DNA from: UBA6624 sp964517115 [NCBI: uncultured bacterium]
GTDB taxonomy: Bacteria > UBP7 > UBA6624
Direction: 5' to 3'
Length of the DNA: 20,662 nt
Assembly: GCA_964517115.1 (NCBI GenBank)
Contig: CAZFBE010000010.1
Coordinates: forward strand, 1-20,662
Shown: one piece after another, positions 14,383 through 20,662 of the stretch
Numbering within the stretch: position 1 is the first letter of the stretch
Layout of the letters: each line of letters starts with the position of its first letter
The notes under the pieces: generated by a model
Told to the model about the DNA's origin: nothing
What the model saw: the letters and a program-made list of their open reading frames with translations, nothing else
The model's database searches: none
Program-made: the position numbers and the translations under genes

Positions 14383-15075
14383 TTGAACAAAAAAATTAAG
14401 ATAAACTGTGATCTTGGCGAATGTTTAGACTCAAGCCCTGACAAAGATTTAATGCCATTAATCGACATGGCAAATATTGCCTGTGGCGGACATGCAGGAA
14501 ATGATTCAAGTGTAACCAAAACAATCAAACTTGCATCAGAAAACAAAGTCAAAATCGGAGCACACCCAAGTTACACTGATAAAGAAAATTTTGGACGAAT
14601 CAGCCAATACTCTAACGAAAAAAAACTTTTTGATGATATTTACAAACAAATCAAAAACTTTAAAAAATTATGTTTAAAAAATAATGCTGATTTTAAATAT
14701 GTAAAACCTCATGGCGCACTGTATCATGACATGATGCACAAAAAAAATATCCTGGATGTGATTGTAGAAGTTGTAAAAAAAATTAATTTAAACCTCGAAC
14801 TAGTTGTTCAGGCTGGAATAAAAAAAAATGAATTTGAAAAATTTTCGAAAAAGAAAAACATTAAATTTTTATATGAGGTTTTTGCTGACAGAGGTTATCA
14901 AGGGATGAATATGATTCCAAGAACAAAACCAGGAGCAGTTTTTAATAATTCCAAATCAATCATTCAGCAATATAAAAAATTTGAAACCATTGACAAGATG
15001 AAAATTCATACAATTTGCTTCCATGGAGATAATCCAAGTTCAATAAATGCATTAAAAAAAATAAAAAATGCATAA
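14383..15075 (+). CDS. pxpA: 5-oxoprolinase subunit PxpA (LamB/YcsF family)
   Basis: 230 aa, slightly short of the usual 244-255. Landmarks in order: I-N-C-D10-L-G-E near the start, A-N-I-A-C-G-G-H37-A-G-N-D, K-I-G-A-H-P-S-Y-T-D then F-G-R, V-K-P-H-G-A-L-Y-H, and V-F-A-D-R-G-Y-Q. PxpA is a TIM-barrel-like protein that with PxpB and PxpC hydrolyses 5-oxoproline (pyroglutamate) to glutamate with ATP, removing this damage product and by-product of glutathione or N-terminal Gln metabolism. The start is a TTG at 14383-14385; no ATG or GTG fits and no Shine-Dalgarno is visible. The upstream frame stays open, but the family normally begins within a few residues of the I-x-x-D-L-G motif. Confidence 0.93.
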   Translation: MNKKIKINCDLGECLDSSPDKDLMPLIDMANIACGGHAGNDSSVTKTIKLASENKVKIGAHPSYTDKENFGRISQYSNEKKLFDDIYKQIKNFKKLCLKNNADFKYVKPHGALYHDMMHKKNILDVIVEVVKKINLNLELVVQAGIKKNEFEKFSKKKNIKFLYEVFADRGYQGMNMIPRTKPGAVFNNSKSIIQQYKKFETIDKMKIHTICFHGDNPSSINALKKIKNA

Positions 15076-15745
15076 AGTTATACCTGCGGGAGAAAATTCG
15101 ATTCTGATTTATTTTGGAAAAGAAATAGACTCAAGCCTGCCTGCAAAAATTAAAAAATTTTCCGAAGTTTTGGAAAAAAAATTTCCTAATTTTCTAATTG
15201 AAACAATACCCTCCTACACAACACTGCATATAACTTACAACCTAGATCTTTATAAAAAAAAATATAACGAACTTATTGAAGAAATAAAAAAAATACCCGA
15301 AAACAAAACAACTATCAAGTCTAGGTTGATAAATATTCCTGTATATTACGGTTTTGAAGTTGGATTAGACCTTGAAACAATTCTCAAAGAAAAAAAAATA
15401 ACTTTAGATGACTTTGTAAAAATACACTCGTCTAAAGAATACCTTGTACATGCAGTTGGCTTTAGTCCTTGTTTTGCATTTCTGGGCAAGGTTGATAAAA
15501 AAATACAAAAACCAAGATTAAAAACCCCAAGAGTTGAAATTTCAGCTGGAAGTGTCGGTATCGCAGAAATGCAAACAGCAGTGTATCCGATAAATTCTTC
15601 GGGTGGTTGGAATATTGTTGGGAAAACTTTTTTAGACATGTCGCTAAAGAATCCTCTAAATATTTCAAAATTCAATATAGGTGATCGTGTGAAGTTTAAC
15701 CCTATAGATAAAAAAACTTTTATTCAGAATGGTGGGAAATTATGA
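15068..15745 (+). CDS. pxpB: 5-oxoprolinase subunit PxpB (KipI family)
   Basis: 225 aa, full length. The chain begins I-P-A-G-E-N-S-I-L-I-Y-F-G, the usual opening of KipI/Allophanate-hydrolase-subunit-1 proteins. V130-G-F-S-P-C-F-A-F-L-G corresponds to the family G-F-x-P-G-F-A-Y-L-G; the second Gly is Cys135 here. P-R-V-E-I-S-A-G-S-V-G-I-A and Y-P-I-N-S-S-G-G-W-N-I-V-G-K-T follow, where most homologues read S-P-G-G-W. PxpB has a cyclophilin-like C-terminal fold and pairs with PxpC. In Bacillus the homologue KipI also inhibits the kinase KinA; nothing here suggests a sensor-kinase partner. The ATG overlaps pxpA by eight bases and the stop overlaps pxpC as ATGA. Confidence 0.93.
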   Translation: MHKVIPAGENSILIYFGKEIDSSLPAKIKKFSEVLEKKFPNFLIETIPSYTTLHITYNLDLYKKKYNELIEEIKKIPENKTTIKSRLINIPVYYGFEVGLDLETILKEKKITLDDFVKIHSSKEYLVHAVGFSPCFAFLGKVDKKIQKPRLKTPRVEISAGSVGIAEMQTAVYPINSSGGWNIVGKTFLDMSLKNPLNISKFNIGDRVKFNPIDKKTFIQNGGKL

Positions 15746-16641
15746 GCTTTAAGGTAATAAACCCTGGATTCTCTTCAAGCATTCAAGATTATGGTCGAAT
15801 TGGATATAAGAAATACGGGTTGAATCAAGCTGGACCAATGGATGAAATAGCATATTGTGAAGCCAATCACCTTTTAGAAAACAATTTCAACAATGCTGTA
15901 ATTGAAATAGCTTTTGGAGGTCTTGAAATAAAGGTTGAAGCTGAAACCTCCATATCTGTAACTGGTGCAGATTTAGACTTTGAGGTAAATAATAAAAAAA
16001 TACCTATATGGAAAAACTTACAAGTCTTCAAGGGTGATGTATTAAAGTGGAAAAAAGCTGTAAAAGGAACCTATTCTTACCTAGCGGTTAAAGGAGGTTT
16101 TCAAACAGGTATTTTATTTGGTTCAAGATCAACAAATATACGTGAAAACATTGGAGAAAATCTGAAAAAAAATGATATATTAAAATTCAAATCTTCCAAT
16201 TTCCTAATATCAAGATCTTCTAAAAATATCCCTAATTACGAAAAAAAATCATTGAGAATTATGCCAACTTGTCAATTTCAAAAATTTACAAATTCTCAAA
16301 AAAAAGCATTCTTCAATCAAGGTTATACGATAAGCAATCTCGCTAATAGAGCTGGATGTCGCTTGACTGGAAAACCAATCATGTTAAAAAAATCTAAAAT
16401 GATATCTGAAGGGATGAGTTGTGGAAGCGTCCAAATATCAAATGATGGCTATCCAATAGTATTAATGAAAGATGCTCCTACTATAGGTGGCTATCCAAAA
16501 ATTGGGACAGTTTTTTCATTAGATTTATCTTTTCTTTCTCAAAAAAAACTAAATGAAAAAATATATTTTGAACCAATTGATGTCGAAGAAGCTCAATCAA
16601 AAAGACTCATATTCAATAAACATTTTAAAATTCACCTATAA
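15742..16641 (+). CDS. pxpC: 5-oxoprolinase subunit PxpC (KipA family)
   Basis: 299 aa, near the usual 310. V-I-N-P-G-F-S-S-S-I-Q-D-Y-G-R at the start, then G-L-N-Q-A-G-P-M-D-E-I-A-Y-C-E-A-N and a G-G-F segment, are all family landmarks. Further on are E-G-M-S-C-G-S-V-Q-I-S-N-D-G-Y-P-I-V-L-M and G-G-Y-P-K-I-G-T-V. PxpC forms the catalytic complex with PxpB and PxpA for ATP-dependent 5-oxoproline opening. The ATG overlaps pxpB (ATGA). Its last two codons and stop overlap the convergent ligA by six bases, so there is no room for a private terminator after this operon. Confidence 0.93.
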   Translation: MSFKVINPGFSSSIQDYGRIGYKKYGLNQAGPMDEIAYCEANHLLENNFNNAVIEIAFGGLEIKVEAETSISVTGADLDFEVNNKKIPIWKNLQVFKGDVLKWKKAVKGTYSYLAVKGGFQTGILFGSRSTNIRENIGENLKKNDILKFKSSNFLISRSSKNIPNYEKKSLRIMPTCQFQKFTNSQKKAFFNQGYTISNLANRAGCRLTGKPIMLKKSKMISEGMSCGSVQISNDGYPIVLMKDAPTIGGYPKIGTVFSLDLSFLSQKKLNEKIYFEPIDVEEAQSKRLIFNKHFKIHL

Positions 16642-18675
16642 AAGCATTAAATAGAAATCATCTTCAGAAATGATTTTTACACCTAGGCTTATTGCTTTTT
16701 TTTCCTTACTCCCACCACCAACACCTTTTATCAAATAATCTACTTTTGATGAAATTCCTGATGAAAAATTCCCTCCTTCCTTTTCGACAACCTTCTTCAT
16801 TTCAGCTCTAGACTTGGTTAATTTACCAGTAACAACAATACTTAAACCAGAGAGAACCCCTTCTACAGACACCTCAGACAAAGGAAGCCCGCATTCTTGC
16901 ATTTTTGATAATTCCTTTAAAAATTCTGGATTTGAAAAATTTTTTACAATATTTTTTGCAGTTTGCAAACCTATTCCTTTTATTTCTAAAAGATCTGAAA
17001 GCTCTACATTGAACAACTTCTCTATAGAGTGATTAAAATTTTGTAAAAGAAGTTTAGAAATTTCAGATCCAACAAGTGGGATTCCCAAGGAGGTTAAAAT
17101 CTTAGAGCAATTAGCATTTTTAATAGAATCCTTTATCCCGTTTAATATATTCTGAACCGAAACATCTCCCCAATTTTCAAGATTTTTCCATTCCTTCTCA
17201 TGTCTTTCTAGTAAAAAGAAATCCGAAAAACTTCTAACCCATCTCTTTTCGATCAAGAGTTTTATTGTCTTTTCAGAAACCCCCTCAATATCCAATCCGG
17301 ACTTGCTAACAAAATATTTAAATTTCTCAAAATTTATCAAATCTTCATTTGGGTTTTCGCAATAGAGGAAAACTCCATTTTCATCAATTCTTGTATCTGA
17401 CCCGTTCCAAACTTTTGGATATTTAAAAAAATCATTTCCAGAATCAGCAACTTTTCCAACAACCTGCGGAATAACATCTCCAGCCCTTTGAACCTCAACA
17501 GTATCTCCAGGAGCGAGATTTAAAGATTTAAAAAGCGAATAATTATGTAGTGAAGCATTTGAGACCTTAACTCCACCTAGGTCTATTGGCTTTAATTTTG
17601 CAACAGGGGTAAGTATCCCAGTTCTCCCAAGCTGCCATTCAATATTTTCAATTTCTGTTAATGTTTTATTGGCTGGAAATTTTAAAGCTAATGCCCATCT
17701 GGGGTGATGGGAGGTGCTTCCTAAAACATCTCTGTATTCTTTTTCATTAACTTTAACAACAACACCATCGCAATCAACATCTATCTCACTTCTCATTTTT
17801 AATATTTTCTTGTAATATTCTTCAATTTGCTCTTTTGAACCCAAGACCCTATTTGAATCAACGTAAAAACCCATTTTTTTCAAAACATCCATAGACTCTG
17901 AATGAGTATTCAACACCTCTTCACCAAAAATAGGCATGTCATAAAAAAATGCAAAAAGAGGTATTTTTGCTGTATGTGAAGGGTCTTTTGTTCTTAAGGC
18001 GCCAGCAACAGTATTTCTTGGGTTAGATCTAATTTTCTTTCCCAGCCTTGCTCTATTGTCATTCATCTCTTTGAAAAAAGAATTCTTAATAACTATCTCC
18101 CCTCTCACAAGAACTGATTTTTTAGTTTTTATTTTCAAGGGAACATTTTTGATTGTTTTCACATTTGCAGTGATATCTTCTCCTATTGCCCCATCCCCCC
18201 TTGAAAGAGCCCTTGTCAACAAACCCCCTTCATACTTTAGAGAAAAACCTACACCATCAAGCTTTAACTCCCCGATGAATGAAAACCCCTTCCCCACACT
18301 CTTTTCAACTCTTTCATTGAATTTTTCAACCCCTTCCAGTTCTTTGCTATTGTTTAAAGATATCATTGGAACCTCGTGCTTGAAGGTTTCCCTGTCTCCA
18401 ACAATAGAACTTCCTACTCTGAATATTGGGGCATAAGTTGGAACTTTATGTGTATTTTCAACATCTATCTTTTTTAACCGATTGAACAAGCTGTCATAAA
18501 GACCATCTGCAACCAAGGGCTTTGAATCAACGTAATAAAAGTAATTTAAAAAATCTAAAACCTCACAAAGAAAAATAATTTCTTTTTCTAAATTTGAAGA
18601 AAATGACCCCTTTTTCCATTTTTTTATTTCAGATAAATAAAAAACTATCTCTTTTTCCGAATAAAAATCTATCAT
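16636..18675 (-). CDS. ligA: NAD-dependent DNA ligase LigA with degenerate zinc finger
   Basis: 679 aa, full length. The adenylation domain has E136-L-K138-L-D-G (Lys138 takes AMP), A-L-S-R-G-D-G-A-I-G-E-D at about 156-166, V-R-G-E-I and C-D-G-V-V-V-K-V. The OB domain contains L-G-R-T-G-I-L-T-P-V-A and V-Q-R-A-G-D-V-I-P. Helix-hairpin-helix repeats (about 505-580) and a BRCT domain (about 604-679, with G-G-G-S-K-E-K-K-A) follow. Where the four-Cys zinc finger belongs (about 417-445) only Cys439 remains. In the N-terminal NMN-binding region the Tyr-His pair of E. coli (Tyr22-His23) aligns with Tyr47-Tyr48. It seals nicks in replication and repair. The ATG lies seven U residues after the tRNA end, with no Shine-Dalgarno; no other Met occurs before residue 104. 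Confidence 0.95.
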   Translation of the reverse strand: MIDFYSEKEIVFYLSEIKKWKKGSFSSNLEKEIIFLCEVLDFLNYFYYVDSKPLVADGLYDSLFNRLKKIDVENTHKVPTYAPIFRVGSSIVGDRETFKHEVPMISLNNSKELEGVEKFNERVEKSVGKGFSFIGELKLDGVGFSLKYEGGLLTRALSRGDGAIGEDITANVKTIKNVPLKIKTKKSVLVRGEIVIKNSFFKEMNDNRARLGKKIRSNPRNTVAGALRTKDPSHTAKIPLFAFFYDMPIFGEEVLNTHSESMDVLKKMGFYVDSNRVLGSKEQIEEYYKKILKMRSEIDVDCDGVVVKVNEKEYRDVLGSTSHHPRWALALKFPANKTLTEIENIEWQLGRTGILTPVAKLKPIDLGGVKVSNASLHNYSLFKSLNLAPGDTVEVQRAGDVIPQVVGKVADSGNDFFKYPKVWNGSDTRIDENGVFLYCENPNEDLINFEKFKYFVSKSGLDIEGVSEKTIKLLIEKRWVRSFSDFFLLERHEKEWKNLENWGDVSVQNILNGIKDSIKNANCSKILTSLGIPLVGSEISKLLLQNFNHSIEKLFNVELSDLLEIKGIGLQTAKNIVKNFSNPEFLKELSKMQECGLPLSEVSVEGVLSGLSIVVTGKLTKSRAEMKKVVEKEGGNFSSGISSKVDYLIKGVGGGSKEKKAISLGVKIISEDDFYLMLL

Positions 18676-18682
18676 AAAAAAA

Positions 18683-18768
18683 TGCCCAGGGAGGGACTCG
18701 AACCCTCACGCCCAATAATGGGCACATGGCCCTCAACCATGCGCGTCTACCAATTCCGCCACCTGGGC
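18683..18768 (-). tRNA. tRNA-Leu (anticodon GAG)
   Basis: 86 bases with a complete cloverleaf. The acceptor stem GCCCAGG/CCTGGGC has seven perfect pairs and a discriminator A. The D arm is GCG/CGC around a GG-containing loop. The anticodon stem is CATGG/CCATG with loop TTGAGGG, giving anticodon GAG for CUC and CUU. A long class II variable arm (GCCCA/TGGGC stem) is typical of Leu. The T arm is GAGGG-TTCGAGT-CCCTC. CCA is not encoded; a run of seven T follows directly. The gene sits five bases after the secG stop and seven before the ligA start. Confidence 0.98.
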
Positions 18769-18773
18769 AAAAA

Positions 18774-19007
18774 CTAAGACAAAGGTTGTAAAAAAGCCAT
18801 CAAAAGACTACTAAAAACAAAAAGAACTGCAACCCTTTTTGTCCAAACCTTTAAAGACTCTTCAGAACCCAAGCCTCTTTGAGAAGACGAAGATGAAGAA
18901 CCTTGCCCAAATAAACCCATAACACCTTGTTCTTTTTGTGTTTGTATAAGTATCAAAACAATCAAGCAAACGCTAATCAAAATATGTACTGCTAAAAGAA
19001 TATCCAT
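18774..19007 (-). CDS. secG: Protein translocase subunit SecG
   Basis: 77 aa, normal size. Two membrane helices (about 3-23 and 55-75) flank a short cytoplasmic loop. The first helix ends L-I-L-I-Q-T-Q-K-E-Q-G-V-M-G-L-F-G, matching the family V-L-I-Q-x-x-K-G-x-G-x-x-x-F-G pattern, followed by a Ser run S-S-S-S-S-S-Q-R-G-L-G. SecG joins SecY and SecE in the inner-membrane channel and assists SecA-driven export. The ATG lies four bases after the mrdA stop, with a GAGGG sequence about 10 bases upstream. tRNA-Leu follows in the same direction; a secG next to tRNA-Leu is also seen in enterobacteria. Confidence 0.93.
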   Translation of the reverse strand: MDILLAVHILISVCLIVLILIQTQKEQGVMGLFGQGSSSSSSQRGLGSEESLKVWTKRVAVLFVFSSLLMAFLQPLS

Positions 19008-19011
19008 ATCG

Positions 19012-20662
19012 CTAATCCCTCAATTCTAACCTCCAATAGTCTCGTATATCTTTTATTAACTTCCTAGCCTTAGGAACAACAGATTTTGAAGACATTCCAG
19101 CATGTTCAGCAAGAACGAGAACGATTATTGGTTTTTTCAAATCCTCAGAAACCTGAATATCTCCATATCCAACAAACCATCCATGAGGCAAAAGAGAATC
19201 ATTTCCCGTTTGTGCAGTTCCTGTTTTTGCAGACATTGTGACCCCTTCAACTCTTGTCCAGTCATCATCAATCAAGGTTCTTGCTGCCGTGCCTTCCGAA
19301 ACGGCAATCTCTAAACCGAGCCTAAGGGTGTCTAACGTAGAACCGCTAAAAGAAAAATCCAGATGTTTTTTATCTTGATCCATCTCCCCTATCCTTTTCA
19401 CAAGCACCGGAGACACCCTGGATCCTTTTGCTATTGCCTGATAAGCAGAAAAAACCTGTATTGGAGTAACCAATAAAGACCCTTGTCCAATCATCATGTT
19501 GACAGTATCACCTCCATACCAAGGCTCACCCATGTTTTCCTTCTTCCAAGAATTATTTGGAATCAATCCAGAAGATTCGGCTATAGGCAATCCGACCTTT
19601 GAACCAAAGCCAAATTCAAATGCTGCATTTTGTAAAATTTTCGGATCTCGATTCCAACCAGGAACTTCCATTGCCAAGTAATAAAAACTTTCATTGCAGG
19701 AATAAGCCAAACTGTCAACCATGTCCAGAACACCTAAACCATCCTTATTCCATCCGCGGAAAACTTGATTTCCAACCTGAACAGCTCCATTGCAGTTATA
19801 CGTTCTTGAAGGATCTACATTCATATACTCCAATGCTGCAGCCGCTGACACAACTTTAAATGTTGAAGCAGGTGGGTACAAGCCTTCAGTAGCTCTGTTG
19901 ACCAACTCACTCCTGTTAGAAAAACCGGGAACATCTTCCCATCTTGATGACATGTAACCCTCAGGAGAATAACTTGGTCTGCTAACCATAGAGTATACCT
20001 CGCCTGTAAAAGGGTCTCCAACAATAACAACACCTGTAATTTCTTCGCCGGTTTCAGGGTCTTCCAATATCTCCCATGAAAACTTCTGAATTGGAAGAGA
20101 AAGTGAAAGGTATATATCCTCACCATTTACAGCATCTCTTTTGCTTAAGACTTCATTTTCATCATAATAGCTGTCAGGCAGGTCTCTAAAAAGAATCTCC
20201 CCATTCTGACCCCTTAAAGTTGTTTCATAGACCATCTCTATTCCACTCGCTCCCAAGCGTTGAAGGGGTGCATACCCATGCCCCAAAAGAGCATCTTCAT
20301 CCATGTCATCCAATATCCTTGTATAACCAAGAACCAAACTGAAAAGCCTTCCGTAAGGGTAATACCTGACCAGGCTTTCTCTTACCTCTAGCTCCTCTTT
20401 AAGATCCGTTTTCAGGCTCTGAAGGGTTGTTAAATCAACATCCAGATACCAGCCAGCCCTTTTTTCAAAATCATTAAGACTGAAATCTTCAGGAAGCCTA
20501 ACATCAATTGACAACCTATTTCCAGCTAAAATCTTGCCATCTCTATCAAAAATCACCCCTCTTTCAGGGTATAAAGTTTTTTTTCTATAAATTTTATTTT
20601 CATATGCTTCTTTTAAATCATTATTGTTTTGAATCGAAAAACCTTTATATGCTAAAGCAAAA
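19012..20662 (-). CDS. mrdA: Penicillin-binding protein 2 (peptidoglycan transpeptidase), 5' end outside window
   Basis: 549 codons are visible and the frame is open at the window edge. The missing start and membrane anchor (perhaps 40-80 residues) lie beyond. The first visible residues include an N-N-N stretch and Y-P-E-R-G-V-I-F-D-R-D-G-K-I-L-A, the R-G-x-I-x-D-R-x-G pattern that opens class B PBPs, so the internal GTG at 20554-20556 is not the start. Counting from that GTG, the active-site motif S231-T-F-K is followed by S286-C-N and K444-T-G-T-A. The pedestal domain has the A-S-G-I-E-x-x-Y-E-T-x-L-R-G motif. It cross-links peptidoglycan in the periplasm as part of the elongation complex. 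PBP2 is preferred over FtsI because of the V-D-L-T-type pedestal and the overall match. rodA is not in view. Confidence 0.93.
   Translation of the reverse strand, partial: FALAYKGFSIQNNNDLKEAYENKIYRKKTLYPERGVIFDRDGKILAGNRLSIDVRLPEDFSLNDFEKRAGWYLDVDLTTLQSLKTDLKEELEVRESLVRYYPYGRLFSLVLGYTRILDDMDEDALLGHGYAPLQRLGASGIEMVYETTLRGQNGEILFRDLPDSYYDENEVLSKRDAVNGEDIYLSLSLPIQKFSWEILEDPETGEEITGVVIVGDPFTGEVYSMVSRPSYSPEGYMSSRWEDVPGFSNRSELVNRATEGLYPPASTFKVVSAAAALEYMNVDPSRTYNCNGAVQVGNQVFRGWNKDGLGVLDMVDSLAYSCNESFYYLAMEVPGWNRDPKILQNAAFEFGFGSKVGLPIAESSGLIPNNSWKKENMGEPWYGGDTVNMMIGQGSLLVTPIQVFSAYQAIAKGSRVSPVLVKRIGEMDQDKKHLDFSFSGSTLDTLRLGLEIAVSEGTAARTLIDDDWTRVEGVTMSAKTGTAQTGNDSLLPHGWFVGYGDIQVSEDLKKPIIVLVLAEHAGMSSKSVVPKARKLIKDIRDYWRLELRD

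Noticed and set aside
20554-20556. GTG as the start of the PBP2 gene
   Set aside because: The frame stays open to the window edge and the upstream residues match the class B PBP sequence before R-G-x-I-x-D-R, so the GTG codes for an internal Val.
1-20662. CRISPR array, integrase, insertion sequence or prophage
   Set aside because: No regularly spaced repeats, transposase or integrase motifs or terminal inverted repeats were seen; tRNA-Leu is not flanked by an integrase gene.

Overview
The window looks like chromosome of an uncultured, low-GC, Gram-negative (diderm) bacterium. The diderm assignment rests on an Omp85/BamA-type outer-membrane assembly protein next to the lipid A genes lpxD and lpxA, plus a second small outer-membrane beta-barrel. 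Codon use is A/T-rich and proteins are Lys/Asn/Ile-rich. The chaperone operon carries an HspR-type MerR regulator, the arrangement best known from Actinobacteria and found in scattered Gram-negatives. I cannot place the organism further from this sequence; a marine deltaproteobacterial-grade or similar candidate lineage is only a guess. I see no insertion sequence, prophage, CRISPR array or integrase, and no gene-free stretch over 300 bases. The longest gap is the 167-base divergent intergenic region at 3850-4016.

Region 1 (1-3849, minus strand): heat-shock operon dnaK-grpE-dnaJ-hspR, followed by the first codons of an FmdB-type zinc-ribbon gene cut by the window edge. Stops and starts overlap, and grpE and dnaJ use GTG and TTG starts. 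A consensus sigma-70 promoter lies upstream of dnaK, flanked by two exact 17-bp direct repeats containing HspR-like half-sites.

Region 2 (4017-10755, plus strand): seven genes that overlap end to start. They are a small exported protein, a BamA-like Omp85 protein with about three POTRA domains, LpxD, LpxA, a Gfo/Idh/MocA oxidoreductase, a GT2 glycosyltransferase and a SAM-dependent methyltransferase. The block couples outer-membrane protein assembly to lipid A synthesis, and probably to surface-sugar modification.

Region 3 (10749-16641, plus strand): after a perfect 22-bp palindrome come a large thioredoxin/TlpA-type protein with a charged N-terminal half and EF-hand-like loops, a ferredoxin-NADP-reductase-like flavoprotein with an extra N-terminal domain, a small outer-membrane barrel protein, and the 5-oxoprolinase genes pxpA-pxpB-pxpC.

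Region 4 (16636-20662, minus strand): mrdA (PBP2, start cut by the window edge), secG, tRNA-Leu(GAG) and ligA, packed with gaps of 4 to 7 bases. LigA has lost three of the four zinc-finger cysteines. ligA and pxpC are convergent and overlap by six bases.

Most of the window is housekeeping. The points most worth a second look are the divergent LigA, the tRNA immediately abutting ligA, the direct-repeat operator candidate at dnaK, the lpx-linked Gfo/Idh-GT2-methyltransferase set, and the two unusual multidomain redox proteins.
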